From positions 54,667 through 118,666 of the forward strand of contig JADJPL010000017.1 in the NCBI GenBank assembly GCA_016713275.1: a stretch of 64,000 nucleotides of DNA. Direction: 5' to 3'. Of the stretch, positions 45,167 through 55,298 are shown piece after piece. How positions within the stretch are numbered: the stretch's first letter is position 1; every line of letters begins with the position of its first letter. The DNA is from Haliscomenobacter sp. Its GTDB lineage: Bacteria > Bacteroidota > Bacteroidia > Chitinophagales > Saprospiraceae. Both the position numbers and the translations under genes were made by a program. The notes under the pieces were generated by a model. The model was given only the letters and a program-made list of their open reading frames with translations, had not been told where the DNA came from and ran no database searches.

Positions 45167-46240
45167 ATGCAGCACGATCGGGAGGAGCGGAGTTCCGACC
45201 TTTTAAACGACGAAGAATACTACGAGTATCAGTACGTTAGGGTAGACGCGGGACAGGAACCGGTCCGCATAGACAAGTTTTTGATGGACCGCCTCTCGAA
45301 TGTTTCCCGCAACCGGATCCAGAACGCGATCAAAGCGGGGGCAATACTGGTCGACGAGCAGGAGGTGAAACCGAATTTCAAGGTCAAGCCCCGCCAGGAA
45401 ATCAAACTGATTCTCCCCAAACAGCAGGGCGACCCTACCCGGCTCATCCCGCAGAATATCCCGCTCGATATCCGTTACGAAGACGACGATCTCCTGGTGG
45501 TGTTTAAACCCGCTGGCTTGGTGGTACACCCGGGGGTGGGCCACCCAAGAAATACCCTGGTGAATGGGCTGGCCTATTATTTCAATTTGGGGCAGGTGAA
45601 GGTTCCGGATGGGAATTTTCAGGACCGCGTGGGCCTGGTTCACCGGATCGATAAAGAGACTTCCGGCTTGCTGGTAGTTGCCAAAAACGACTACGCCATG
45701 AACCACCTGGCCAAGCAGTTTTTTTACCACACCATCGAACGCACCTATTATGCGCTGGTTTGGGGCGACCCGAAGTACGATCTGGGAACCATCGACGCCC
45801 ACGTTGGCCGCCATCCCAGGTTTCGGGATGAATTTACCGCATTTCCGGATGGAGACCAGGGCAAATGGGCGGTAACCCATTATGAAGTGCTGGAACGGTT
45901 GTATTACGTGACCCTGATCAAATGCAACCTGGAAACCGGCAGAACCCACCAGATCCGGGTCCACATGAAGCACCTGGGGCACCCGCTGTTTAACGACAGC
46001 AAGTACGGAGGGGATGAAATCGTAAAGGGGACGATTTTCAGCAAGTACAAGCTTTTTGTCGACCATGTGTTTACCCTCCTTCCCCGGCATGCGCTGCACG
46101 CCAAATCGCTGGGCTTTGTCCACCCCGGCACCGGGAAATTCCTGCAACTGGATACCGAGTTGCCCCCGGATTTTCAAAGCGCCCTGGACGCCTGGAGGGG
46201 TTACGTGGAGAGCCGTAAGGCCTTGCTGGACAAGCAATAA
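45167..46240 (+). CDS. rluD: RluA family pseudouridine synthase (RluD-like)
   Basis: This 357-residue enzyme converts uridines to pseudouridine in large-subunit rRNA. An S4 RNA-binding domain ('IDKFLMDRLSNVSRNRIQNAI' region) is followed by the catalytic domain with 'VHRIDKETSGLLVVAKND' (catalytic Asp), 'RTYYALVWG', 'ETGRTHQIRVHMKHLGHPLFND'-region and 'LPRHALHAKSLGFVHP'. An extended acidic N-terminus precedes the S4 domain. RluD is the likeliest of the RluA/C/D members because of the S4 domain and length; exact target sites are inferred. Confidence 0.9.
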   Translation: MQHDREERSSDLLNDEEYYEYQYVRVDAGQEPVRIDKFLMDRLSNVSRNRIQNAIKAGAILVDEQEVKPNFKVKPRQEIKLILPKQQGDPTRLIPQNIPLDIRYEDDDLLVVFKPAGLVVHPGVGHPRNTLVNGLAYYFNLGQVKVPDGNFQDRVGLVHRIDKETSGLLVVAKNDYAMNHLAKQFFYHTIERTYYALVWGDPKYDLGTIDAHVGRHPRFRDEFTAFPDGDQGKWAVTHYEVLERLYYVTLIKCNLETGRTHQIRVHMKHLGHPLFNDSKYGGDEIVKGTIFSKYKLFVDHVFTLLPRHALHAKSLGFVHPGTGKFLQLDTELPPDFQSALDAWRGYVESRKALLDKQ

Positions 46241-46272
46241 GAAGTGATTACCGGAAGTGAAACCTTAACCAG

Positions 46273-47364
46273 ATGACCCTTATCCCGCTGCAAGAGCGCC
46301 TCCGCCTGTTGGTTCGCCTGGGCGATTATCTCTGGGAACGCCCCGAGCCCCTGGCTACCGTGATGGAAACATCCCAAAGGCATAACCCTTGGTTTACGTT
46401 GGAAAACCAGGAGGGTTCTATACTGGCCATCGCTGAGGCGTTCCTCCGCCCGGAGAAATTGGAAACCTGGCTGGCACCGTATGCGTTGGAGGAGAACCGG
46501 GCGCCGAAAACGGTGGGCCTGGTCCTGGCAGGTAATCTCCCTTTGGTGGGATTTCACGATTGGTTGAGCGTTTTCGTATCCGGCCATAAGGCCCAGGTTA
46601 AACTGTCGGATAAAGACCCCTATCTGTTACCTCACCTGACGGAGGTGATGGCGTCATTTCACCCCGGGGTTAGCGCGTACACGGATTATGTTGCTCAGCT
46701 TCGGGGGGTTGACGCGGTCATCGCTACCGGAAGCAACAATTCCGCCAGGTATTTTGAGTCGTATTTTGGGAAGTATCCCCACATTATCCGCAAAAACCGA
46801 AACGCAGTGGGCGTGCTGACCGGAAAGGAATCCGAAGAGGAGATCAACCGGCTGGGGAAAGATATTTTCCAGTATTTCGGCCTAGGCTGCCGGAATGTGG
46901 CCAAGATTTTTGTGCCCCGGGATTTTGCTTTTGACCCTTTTTTGGAGCGTCTGCACCAGGAGTATCAGCAGCTGATCCTTCACGACAAATACCGGCATAA
47001 TTACGACTATAACTACGCCTTGTACATTATCAACAAGGTGGACTTTAAGAGCAGCCTATCGCTATTGGACTACGATTTTACTGGCCACAATCCCTTGGTC
47101 AAAACGGACCTGGGCCACGTAAATACCCGGAGGCAGCTTGCCCCGGTAAAGTTCGTAGTAATTGGTATTCAGATTAATAGCTCCGGTCATCAACCTTCCA
47201 TCCATGCTGTAGATGGCAATATCCCGCATCGTATGATTTGGGCTGCTGCGGAAGTAGGCGATATCGCTCACTGGGTTCGGGGCGATCTTAAGCTCAACGT
47301 CTTCCGCCTTCAGCACTTGTTTGGTAGACGTTGCCAGGTTGAGGGCGAGGTAAAGGCGTGGTAA
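46273..47364 (+). CDS. LuxC-type acyl-CoA reductase, C-terminally truncated by a junction
   Basis: The first ~258 codons match the acyl-CoA reductase family of Bacteroidota: 'KTVGLVLAGNLPLVGFHDWLSV', 'VDAVIATGSNNSARYFESYF', 'IIRKNRNAVGVLTG' and 'YFGLGCRNVAKIFVP' (active-site Cys). Homology stops near 47045 after 'NYDYNYALYIINKVDF'; about 80 residues of the family's C-terminus are missing. The open frame continues to 47364 only because it reads antisense through the 3' end of the convergent hydrolase gene. So the true gene ends at about 47045-47061, by genomic deletion/rearrangement or by misassembly. It follows rluD by 32 nt. Confidence 0.75.
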   Translation: MTLIPLQERLRLLVRLGDYLWERPEPLATVMETSQRHNPWFTLENQEGSILAIAEAFLRPEKLETWLAPYALEENRAPKTVGLVLAGNLPLVGFHDWLSVFVSGHKAQVKLSDKDPYLLPHLTEVMASFHPGVSAYTDYVAQLRGVDAVIATGSNNSARYFESYFGKYPHIIRKNRNAVGVLTGKESEEEINRLGKDIFQYFGLGCRNVAKIFVPRDFAFDPFLERLHQEYQQLILHDKYRHNYDYNYALYIINKVDFKSSLSLLDYDFTGHNPLVKTDLGHVNTRRQLAPVKFVVIGIQINSSGHQPSIHAVDGNIPHRMIWAAAEVGDIAHWVRGDLKLNVFRLQHLFGRRCQVEGEVKAW

Positions 47365-48640
47365 GCTGATGCCCATGATCGTGTCGATATAGGCCATCCC
47401 CTTGGCTTTGGACATATCTGGGTTGGTGAGCAAGCCGTTGCGGTGCAGGGTGTCGGCGTTGAAGTTGGTTCCAAGATTCGTGTTGTAGAAGGCGACTACC
47501 CCATTCAGGGTTGGTTTATCCCACCATTCCCAGGGACCGGATTGGAAGCCGGGCAGCACAAAGGGGAACATGTTGTCGGTCGACAACTTGATCGCTTGTC
47601 CCCGGTAATCGATCGGAACCTGGCTCAGGACCTTATTGACCGCATTGATGGGGTTGGTCAGGTCGGAATTGGCATCGGCGATCGGGGCGTTGGTGCCCAG
47701 GTCGTTGGCTTTTTTGACAACCGAATACGTTCCGGACACGGTGACGACAAAATCGCCGGTAGTCGGCACGATGACCGGCCCATCGGCAAACGGAGCGAAG
47801 GGATCCGATACGACGTGGAAGCCGACAATCACAGGCTCTCCAGGCTTGCCTTCCAGCCAGTTAATGTCGCCGATGGCGCCGCCCATGTTGATGGCCGCTT
47901 TGATGTCGGAGCTATAACCGGGGTGGTTGGCGAGGCATAAGGTTGTTGTCGTGGTGCCGTAAAGATTGCCGAAAAGGGTCGTATCTATATATGGCTGGAG
48001 CGTTTTTGTATCAATGAATTTTTCGAGCACCACTTCCTGCTGGAACCGGTCGAGAAAAGCCATACCCATAGAAATATACCCCCCGGTCCCTTGTCCCCAG
48101 GCAGCGATTCGGCTTGGATCGATTCCGTATGGGTTACTATTTTCGGCGACGGATTTGCGCAGGAACCGGGCCAGTGTGCGCCCGTCCTGGATGCCCCGGT
48201 AAGCTGCCTTCAGCAGCGTGCTGGTTCCGGATGTCCTGTCCATCGGCGCCGGTAGCGGCGGGGTTCCAACCTAAGCGGTAGGTGGCGTTGAATACGACAT
48301 AACCCATCCTGGCGAGTCGTCTGCAAATCTCAACGGTGGTAGAATCATTCCGGTCGCCAGTGATCCCGCCATTATATAGTGGGGGAAGGAAACTACCTGT
48401 ATGGAAGACAAGAATGGCAGCTCTGTTTTTGAGTGTATCCCCAGCAGGAGCGTACACATCCATTTTTAAATCGGTAGCGACTGGGGCCTGGGTCAATATG
48501 CTGAGGTTGTTCCCGTAGGTAACACTCTTAGTGACCGTAAACCCCGTGAAAATTTCTTTGAGGTAGCGTTCCTGTGCCTGGGAGGAGTATCCAGTCAGCA
48601 AGCCCAGAAAGAGAAAAAAGGTAAATCTGACAAATTTCAT
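47062..48640 (-). CDS. Secreted alpha/beta-hydrolase-like protein with T9SS sorting domain, frameshifted
   Basis: A signal peptide ('MKFVRFTFFLFLGLLTGYSSQAQ') is followed by an alpha/beta-hydrolase fold: 'LKMDVYAPAGDTLKNRAAIL', 'VFHTGSFLPPL', 'RRLARMGYVVFNATYRLGWNP', then 'YGIDPSRIAAWGQGTGGYIS'. The nucleophile elbow reads GQGTGG where esterases have GxSxGG, so it may not be a hydrolase. The last ~75 residues are a T9SS domain ending 'QGIVASKIVVQ'. The frame changes near 48225 (removing one A, minus strand, gives 'DIRTSTLLKAAYRGIQDG'). Length ~525 residues. It lies 36 nt downstream of the TonB receptor, so the two are likely co-expressed. Confidence 0.78.
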
Positions 48641-48676
48641 AAAAAGCGCTTTTGGTGATAAAAAGTAATGGTGGAG

Positions 48677-51501
48677 TTATTTTTTGATCCATTCATAGAG
48701 AATAGAAAGATAAGCCAGTCGGCCAATGGTAGGGCCTCCGTAGGTCTGGAAAATTTTGCGGTCCAGGATATTGGACGCGCCCAACTTGAACGTAGTATGA
48801 ATCTTTTTTGCCTGCCAGTTGATCTGCGCATCTAATAAATCATACGATGGAATCAACCCGGTGAATTGCGGAGACCCTTCGAAAATAAAGCTGTCGATCC
48901 ATTTGTAGGTGACGTTGAATCCCAGATTAGACACTTGCTTGCCGAGCAGGTTGACCTTCAAATCCCTCGCGGCAAGCCCCAGGTTAAACTTGTGTTCGGG
49001 CGTGTTGAACGCGGGAATGATGGGATCGTCGGTATTGGTATTGAGTTTGTTCCAGGAGTAGTTGCCATTGATGACGTAGTTCTTCCAGAAATAATAGTTC
49101 AAGCCCAGGGAGAACCCCTGGGTGGTCACCTTGTCTTTGGCGTTGGCAGCCACCCGGTACGCCTGGACGTCGATCGGAAGGCCGGTGGTGCGGTCGAAGC
49201 TCCCGACTACCCCCAGGTTGTACCCGATAAAATCGGTATAAAAGCTGAAATAGTAAGTGGCATCGGCATAGAGTTTGTCAAAGAGCGTGCGCCGGATACC
49301 TGCTTCCAGGGTTTTCACTTTTTCCGGCTGAATGGGCGCTACGTTAAAATATTCCAGCACGCCCGGGTTCAGGGTTTTTAGATATTGTTCCAACGATTCG
49401 ATGGTAATCAGGTTATTGAACCCATCCAGGTTGCCGATCAGAATAGCCCGGCCTACATTATAGAACAGGTATTGGTCGGTCAGTGTCGGATTGCGGATAG
49501 CGGAAGAAAACGACAACCGGTAGGTTTGCTCGAGGTTTGGGGTGTATACCATCGACGCGGCAGGGGAGAAGAGGTAGTCGAAATTCTGGTTCTTGTCTAA
49601 CCGGACGGTCCCGCTCAGGCGAAGCCGGGTGTTGAGTTCCAGGGTGCCGCCGCCATAAATCCCGTATTCATAGGTATTGATATCTCTTCCAAAGGTGTCT
49701 AAAAGAATCGACCCTTTCGAATCGGGGAGGTACATGCGGAAGTTTCCGCCGATGCGGACGTCCAGATCGGAGATCGCTCCGGATCGGACCAGGTCGTTAA
49801 AGGCGTATTCTCCCTGCCCATGGACCAGAGCAGAACGGTCGTAAAACCGGGTGCCCCCTTCAGAAAAGGAAATGCGGCTGGTGATGTCATTGAAGACTTG
49901 TTGAAAACGCTCCGTGCCCGGCTCGAAATAGTCTTTGGTGCCGTCGATCGGGTTGGCCAATCCGGCTGCGGCTTGGGTAAGGGAATGCCAACGGGAAAGG
50001 GAATCCTGTACCATGGGTTGGGCGAAAAAGGCATTGGCGGCCGCATTGTATTCCGCAGGCCTTCCGAGGTAGTTCAGCGGGCTTGGGAATCCGTCTAATT
50101 TGCGGAGCCGGGGTACCATATTGATCTGCCAAAAGCCCAGGTAGTCGGCGCGCCATTGGTTGTTCGATTTGGACTGTTCCTGGAGTTTGATGGCGGTAAA
50201 GTAGGGGTCATAGGAGTTCCCGGCATCTTCATGCGTCGCGTATAAGCGGAGGAAATACGTGTCGTTTTTCTTTAGTTCGATCCGGTGCTGGAAAAACTGG
50301 ATGTCGCGAAGCGAAAACCGGTTGTCCCCTTGATATACCGTCGTGCCGGTGCTGTAGTTGGAAGCGAGGATCAACTCGGGCGACTGGTAATTTTTTGCCG
50401 GTTTGAGCCGGTAATGAAGGGCAGCGCCCGCCTTGAGGTTTTTGGAGTCGTAATCGACCAGGTCGATTTCCCGGTACCCTTTGCGGTGAATGATCCCCAG
50501 CCCAGGTACCGCAAACGAGCCGGTAAAATCATTGGACGGAAGGTATTCATCGCCGTAAATATTGACGGCGTCGAACCCGCCCGGGTTCTTCAGGCCGGAG
50601 TCGGTGTCGAAAACGGGCGTGTAATTTTCCGCAGGCCAGTCGTTGGCCTGGAAATAGAAGAAGTTGATTTTGAACGCCAAGCGCTCCAGGCCGTTTTTGT
50701 CCTTGAGTGCGGCGGCATAACGAAATCCGGTTTCCACCAGGCTCCTTTCTCCGCCTTTCACCATGGCGCTCAGGCCTTTGTGTAAAAACGGGGATTTGGT
50801 CTCCATACTGATCACCCCGTTGAACGCGTTGGGGCCGTAGTACGCCGAACTGGCCCCTACGATGAGGTTCACGCGGTTGACGTCCAACTCCGACGCGCCC
50901 AGGAAGTTACCCAAGGAGAAGTTGAGGCCGGGCGACTGATTGTCTACCCCGTCGATGATCTGCAACGACCGCACCGGGCTGGTGCTGTTGAACCCCGGGT
51001 GTTGATGATCTTGAATCCCAGGCTGGCGGCGGTGAGGTCCACCTCCTTCAACGACCCCAAGCCGTCGTAAAAACTAACCGCGGGGGTCTCTTTGATGGCG
51101 ATGTTGTCCATCGATTCCATCGTGATCGGCGATTGGGTTTGTTTCTCGGAAAGCCGCCGGCCTTCCACCTCAATCGCGGCAATGCTGACGACATCCGCCT
51201 CGAGCTGGATCGTAGTAAACTGGCCGGAAGCGGAGAGAATAACCTCCTTTTCCTTGTATCCCACATAGGATGCAAGGAGGGTAATCGGGAAGTTCTGAGC
51301 CGTATTGAGCTGGAATTTCCCGTCGAAGTCGGTAACCGCGCCTTCCGACGTTCCTTTAATCAGGACCGTGGCGCTGATCAAAGGCTCGCCAGAATCGACG
51401 TCCTTAATCACTCCACGAAGGATGTTCTGAGCGGAAAGCGTTCCGCCCAAAAGAAAAAATAAAAGGAAATTCAGAAGGGTGGTTCGGGAATCGAATTTCA
51501 T
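48677..51501 (-). CDS. TonB-dependent outer membrane receptor with carboxypeptidase-like N-terminal domain, frameshifted
   Basis: After repair the protein has ~941 residues: signal peptide ('LLNFLLFFLLGGTLSAQ'), a CarboxypepD_reg-like domain ('LRGVIKDVDSGEPLISATV'), a plug with 'SLQIIDGVDNQSPG' and 'VNLIVGASSAYYGPNAFNGV', and a long beta-barrel ending 'LAYLSILYEWIKK'. The frame breaks at CCCC (50993-50996, plus strand); a fifth C restores 'NTRGFNSTSPVRSLQIIDGV'. No SusD partner follows; instead a T9SS hydrolase-like gene lies downstream. The substrate is unknown. No T9SS tail is present, as expected for a barrel protein. Confidence 0.85.
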
Positions 51502-51720
51502 ACTTTGAAAGTCTGGTAATTAGAACGTTTATTCTGATTTACGGGCCAAAATAGGAAAATATACATTAAGTTAAGCGAGGGTTAACAGAAAATAGTTGTA
51601 AGGTATTTTCAAATCGGTGGAGTTTTTTCCGTGGAATGCGCCGGCAAATGAAAAAAATTCCTTTAAAGGCTTGGTTTCAATGCCTTTATACCTCGCGAAC
51701 CAGGGTGTTGAGGCAGCCTG

Positions 51721-52446
51721 TCAGGCACTCAGCAGGGCGCCGGTAAAACCCAGCACGATGGCGATAAATTTTTCCCAGGACACGGAGTGCGTTCTCCCCG
51801 AGCCGCTTTCAAAAAGAATCGATGTCGAAAGGTGGAGAAAAGAGCCCGTCACCATGGCCAAAAGAACATAAAGGCCCTGAAGGGGGATGCCAGTGACTCC
51901 GGAAAAAAATGCCGCAAATGGCGTGGAGAGGGAAAAAAGAACCAGCAGCAGGAGCGCTTTGGCCTTCGGGATCTCGGCGAACAGGAGCAGGCTGGTGAGG
52001 GCAAACGCTGCCGGGGCCTTATGCATGACGATGCCGAAAAGCAAGGTGTTCATCCCGCCGGAGTCCCCTCGCACATGGTGCTCGAGGTGCTCGTACCCAC
52101 TTAGGGGAAGGCCCTCCAGAAACGCGTGCAGGACCAAACCCAGCATGATCGGCCACACCTTGGCCTCATGAATGTGGTGGATATGCCCATGTTCTACCCC
52201 TTTGGACAAGGTTTCCAGCAAAAGCTGGGCTGAAAACCCTGCCAGGACCCAAAGACCTGGGTGCAGCAGCCCTCCGGATGCGTACAGATCGGGGATTAGA
52301 TGCGTAATGGCCAAGCCCAGTAAATAGGCCCCGCTAAAGGAAATCAGGCATTGGACTAACCGAACCCGCTTGCGTTGGATAAAAAAGGCAAGTCCGCCTC
52401 CAAGCAAGGCGGCGCCAAGCAACAAACCGTATTCCCATAATTCCAT
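51721..52446 (-). CDS. ZIP family metal transporter
   Basis: From ATG 52446 the product has 241 residues and about eight membrane segments. Metal-site motifs of ZIP carriers are visible: 'LVLHAFLEGLPLSGYEHLEHH' region (HxxxEG) and 'GIVMHKAPAAFAL' (HK). A His-rich cytoplasmic loop ('VEHGHIHHIHE') lies before them. Such proteins import Zn2+ or other divalent ions across the inner membrane. The frame is open 77 codons upstream without transporter-like sequence. Confidence 0.9.
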   Translation of the reverse strand: MELWEYGLLLGAALLGGGLAFFIQRKRVRLVQCLISFSGAYLLGLAITHLIPDLYASGGLLHPGLWVLAGFSAQLLLETLSKGVEHGHIHHIHEAKVWPIMLGLVLHAFLEGLPLSGYEHLEHHVRGDSGGMNTLLFGIVMHKAPAAFALTSLLLFAEIPKAKALLLLVLFSLSTPFAAFFSGVTGIPLQGLYVLLAMVTGSFLHLSTSILFESGSGRTHSVSWEKFIAIVLGFTGALLSA

Positions 52447-52484
52447 TTTCCAGCAGTTGATGCGGTTACTCCAAGGCCCGCCCC

Positions 52485-53069
52485 TTAAACCCGGGCAGGC
52501 AGGGGTATGCGTAATTTGGGAAGGCGAAGATACATTTTTGCAACGATGTTGCCAATGATTAATCCGATTAATGCGCCCCCAAGAACATCGGATGGGAAAT
52601 GGACCCCCACATATACCTGTCCATAGGATATGGACCCCGCCCAAAGATAAAGCCAAAGCCTCCACCCGGGATACCATAACCCCAGCGTTAAGCTTAAAAA
52701 AGCGGCTACGGCAAAATGATTGGCTGCATGCGATGAGGTAAAACTATACGCTTTCCCGCAGCCAGTTAATAAGCGGACCTCCTCCTTTAATTCCGGTGTG
52801 TTGCACGGGCGCAAGCGATGAACTGCCGGCTTGAGGAGCTTGCTGCTCACCGTATCAGCAAGGCCTACGGAGAGGATGAGCGCCAGAATAAACCCCAATG
52901 CCTTTAGCCGGAATTTTACCGCACTGAACCCGGCCAGGAGTAAGTAGAAAGGAACCCAGGTCAGCTTTTCCCTCCACCAGGGAAAGAGCCAATCCAGCCA
53001 GGGGTGATGCCAGCTTCCGTTCATCAGTTCGAAAAGCCGGAGGTCCAGTTCGAGCAGGGTCTGTATCAT
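52485..53069 (-). CDS. PAP2 family phosphatase
   Basis: This 194-residue membrane protein has the three PAP2 motifs: 'KPAVHRLRP', 'SFTSSHAAN' and 'GQVYVGVHFPSD'. The third usually reads SRxYxGxHxxxD; Gln replaces Arg here, a variant common in Bacteroidota. It probably dephosphorylates a lipid such as undecaprenyl pyrophosphate or phosphatidic acid at the periplasmic face. It overlaps the upstream methyltransferase gene by 4 nt, so they are translationally coupled, although a functional link is not known. Confidence 0.88.
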   Translation of the reverse strand: MIQTLLELDLRLFELMNGSWHHPWLDWLFPWWREKLTWVPFYLLLAGFSAVKFRLKALGFILALILSVGLADTVSSKLLKPAVHRLRPCNTPELKEEVRLLTGCGKAYSFTSSHAANHFAVAAFLSLTLGLWYPGWRLWLYLWAGSISYGQVYVGVHFPSDVLGGALIGLIIGNIVAKMYLRLPKLRIPLPARV

Positions 53070-53839
53070 GGCTTACGGGCTATAAGAATTAATCGCGGGC
53101 TGGAGGATTCGTCAAATGGATCCAGGTGGTAATTGCCAAAGCAGGTTTCTATCTGGATTCCGGCCTGACCGAACAGACGCTCAAAATCCTGGAATTCGAA
53201 TAACCGGACGCTTTCTTCAAAATGCCAGGATCTTCCCTGGTCTTCGAAGTCGATGGTCTTGACTATCCTGTTTCCCTGGACGTATTTATTGGTCTCAAAA
53301 GTAATCCCCTGAATCGTTTTCTGCTGGCTGCCCAGGAAATGGCTTTTTACATACGTGCTATTGAAGAAGTCCAGAACAAAAACGCCCCCTTTTTTCAGGC
53401 CAAGCGCTACGCTTTTGAGGGTGCGCACGTCGTCGCGTTCCTGGTCGAAGTAGCCGAAGCTGGTGAAAAAGTTAAACGTGCAATCAAAGTAGTTGATCCG
53501 GTAGGGCAGCCGCATGTCGTGGGTAAAAAAGGCGAGATTCTCCATCTCGTACTCCCGAGCCTGGGTAATGCTGTTGATGGACAAATCCAGGCCGGTGACG
53601 TGGAACCCTTTCCGGGCCAGATACCGGGCAAATCTGCCTTTGCCGCAGGCCAGGTCGAGGATCAGCGCGCCCATTTTGGGTTGGAGCCATACCAGCAACC
53701 GATCGATAAAGCCTTGGGCCTCGGAATCGTCGCGGTGGTGGTAAAGGATCTCGTAATAAGGCGAGTTAAACCAGTCTTCGTACCACGAACGTTCGGCGGG
53801 AGCGCCCGAGGCGTTGGGTTCCTCCATGAGATGAGCCAA
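53066..53839 (-). CDS. Class I SAM-dependent methyltransferase
   Basis: The 257-residue product has the SAM-binding motif I 'LILDLACGKGRFARYLARKG' followed by the acidic residue of motif II in 'VTGLDLS', then 'HDMRLPYRINYFDCTFNFFTSFGYF' region (motifs III/IV). The N-terminus 'WYEDWFNSPYYEILYHHRD' is characteristic of a Bacteroidota methyltransferase group (Methyltransf_25 type). The substrate is unknown. It overlaps the PAP2 gene by 4 nt. Confidence 0.88.
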   Translation of the reverse strand: MAHLMEEPNASGAPAERSWYEDWFNSPYYEILYHHRDDSEAQGFIDRLLVWLQPKMGALILDLACGKGRFARYLARKGFHVTGLDLSINSITQAREYEMENLAFFTHDMRLPYRINYFDCTFNFFTSFGYFDQERDDVRTLKSVALGLKKGGVFVLDFFNSTYVKSHFLGSQQKTIQGITFETNKYVQGNRIVKTIDFEDQGRSWHFEESVRLFEFQDFERLFGQAGIQIETCFGNYHLDPFDESSSPRLILIARKP

Positions 53840-53930
53840 TTTTTTTATTTGTTTAGGCCCGGCAAAGATAGTTTGCAGGCAGGAGGAAGGCTAGCGGTAT
53901 TTATTTTTATTTTTGTGCAAAACGATTGCT

Positions 53931-55298
53931 TTGGCACTAATCAAATCCATTTCCGGCTTTAGAGGTACCATCGGAGGCAAAAGAGGGGACAACCTCACAC
54001 CGATCGACGTAGTTGAATCGGCTTCCGCTTTTGGCGCACTGTTGAAAAAACAGCATCCCCGCCCCAAGGTGGTCGTGGGCAGGGACGCCCGCATCTCTGG
54101 CCCCATCGTTCATGGGCTGGTGGTGCAAACCTTACTGGCGCAAGGTATTGATGTGGTTGATCTCGGCCTTTCTACCACCCCAACCGTGGAGATGGGGGTT
54201 ATTTGGGAAAAAGCGCAGGGAGGCATCATCATTACCGCCAGCCATAACCCAAGGGAGTGGAATGCCCTTAAATTTCTGAACGAAGAAGGGAATTTTATTT
54301 CTCCGGATACCGGGCAGGCGATGCTCCACGCCCTGGAAGCCAACGAAATGGATTTTGCTCCAGTAGACCAACTGGGCGCCTACACCCAGGGCGCCGGTTT
54401 TATGGAAAAACATGTAGCGGCGGTACTCGCATACCCTTTAGTGGATCGGGCGCTGGTGGCGGGCAGGAAATTTCGGGTGGTCGTGGATGCTATCAACTCC
54501 ACGGGTGCGCTGATTATTCCGATGCTGCTGGAGCAACTGGGCTGTGAGGTCGTCTTGTTGAATGGAACGCCCAACGGGCAGTTTGCGCATAACCCGGAGC
54601 CCTTGCCCGAACACCTGACCGGGTTGTCGGAGGAAGTGCGGCTGCGTGGCGCCGACCTGGGCGTTTCGGTAGATCCGGATGTAGACCGGCTGGCCTTGAT
54701 CAGCGAAGATGGGACCCCCTTTGGGGAGGAGTATACCCTGGTTGCGGTGGCAGACCTCGTTCTGCAGAACCGTCCTGGAAATACCGTTTCCAATATGTCT
54801 TCCTCCAGAGCTTTGCGCGACGTGACGGTCAAATACGGCGGCAGCTACTTCGCCAGCGCGGTGGGGGAGGTGCATGTGGCTATGAAAATGAAAGAAACCC
54901 AAGCCGTCATTGGCGGAGAAGGCAATGGAGGCGTGATTGTTCCGGATCTGCACTATGGCCGCGATGCGGTGGCCGGACTAGCGCTTTTTCTGACCGGCTT
55001 AGCTCGTTTTGGAGGAAAAGCGACGGAATACCGGGCCCAGTTTCCGCATTACGTCATGGTCAAGGATAAAATCTCCTTACCGCCTGGCCTCGACCTCAAG
55101 GCCGTTCTAAGCCGCCTGGAAACCCGCTATGCCTCGGAAGAGTACGCTACGCTGGACGGCCTGAAAATTGATTTCCCCTCCAGCTGGGTGCATGTGCGCG
55201 GGTCGAACACCGAACCGATCATCCGGATTTATGCCGAAGCTCCAACCCCGGAAGAAGCCCGTGACCTGGTGGATAAAATAAAAACCCAAATCCTGTAG
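53931..55298 (+). CDS. glmM: Phosphoglucosamine mutase
   Basis: GlmM converts glucosamine-6-P to glucosamine-1-P for UDP-GlcNAc synthesis. I chose the TTG at 53931 (reads MALIKSISGFRGTIGG), which matches the family start; no in-frame ATG is available until far inside. Active-site serine is in 'GGIIITASHNPREWNALKF', the Mg site in 'VDPDVDRLALI', sugar loop 'GGEGNGGVI' and phosphate loop 'RGSNTEPIIRIYAE'. Length 455 residues. A TATTTTTG at 53908-53915, an exact -7 box, lies only 16 nt before the TTG, implying a very short leader. Phosphomannomutase activity cannot be excluded. Confidence 0.9.
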   Translation: MALIKSISGFRGTIGGKRGDNLTPIDVVESASAFGALLKKQHPRPKVVVGRDARISGPIVHGLVVQTLLAQGIDVVDLGLSTTPTVEMGVIWEKAQGGIIITASHNPREWNALKFLNEEGNFISPDTGQAMLHALEANEMDFAPVDQLGAYTQGAGFMEKHVAAVLAYPLVDRALVAGRKFRVVVDAINSTGALIIPMLLEQLGCEVVLLNGTPNGQFAHNPEPLPEHLTGLSEEVRLRGADLGVSVDPDVDRLALISEDGTPFGEEYTLVAVADLVLQNRPGNTVSNMSSSRALRDVTVKYGGSYFASAVGEVHVAMKMKETQAVIGGEGNGGVIVPDLHYGRDAVAGLALFLTGLARFGGKATEYRAQFPHYVMVKDKISLPPGLDLKAVLSRLETRYASEEYATLDGLKIDFPSSWVHVRGSNTEPIIRIYAEAPTPEEARDLVDKIKTQIL

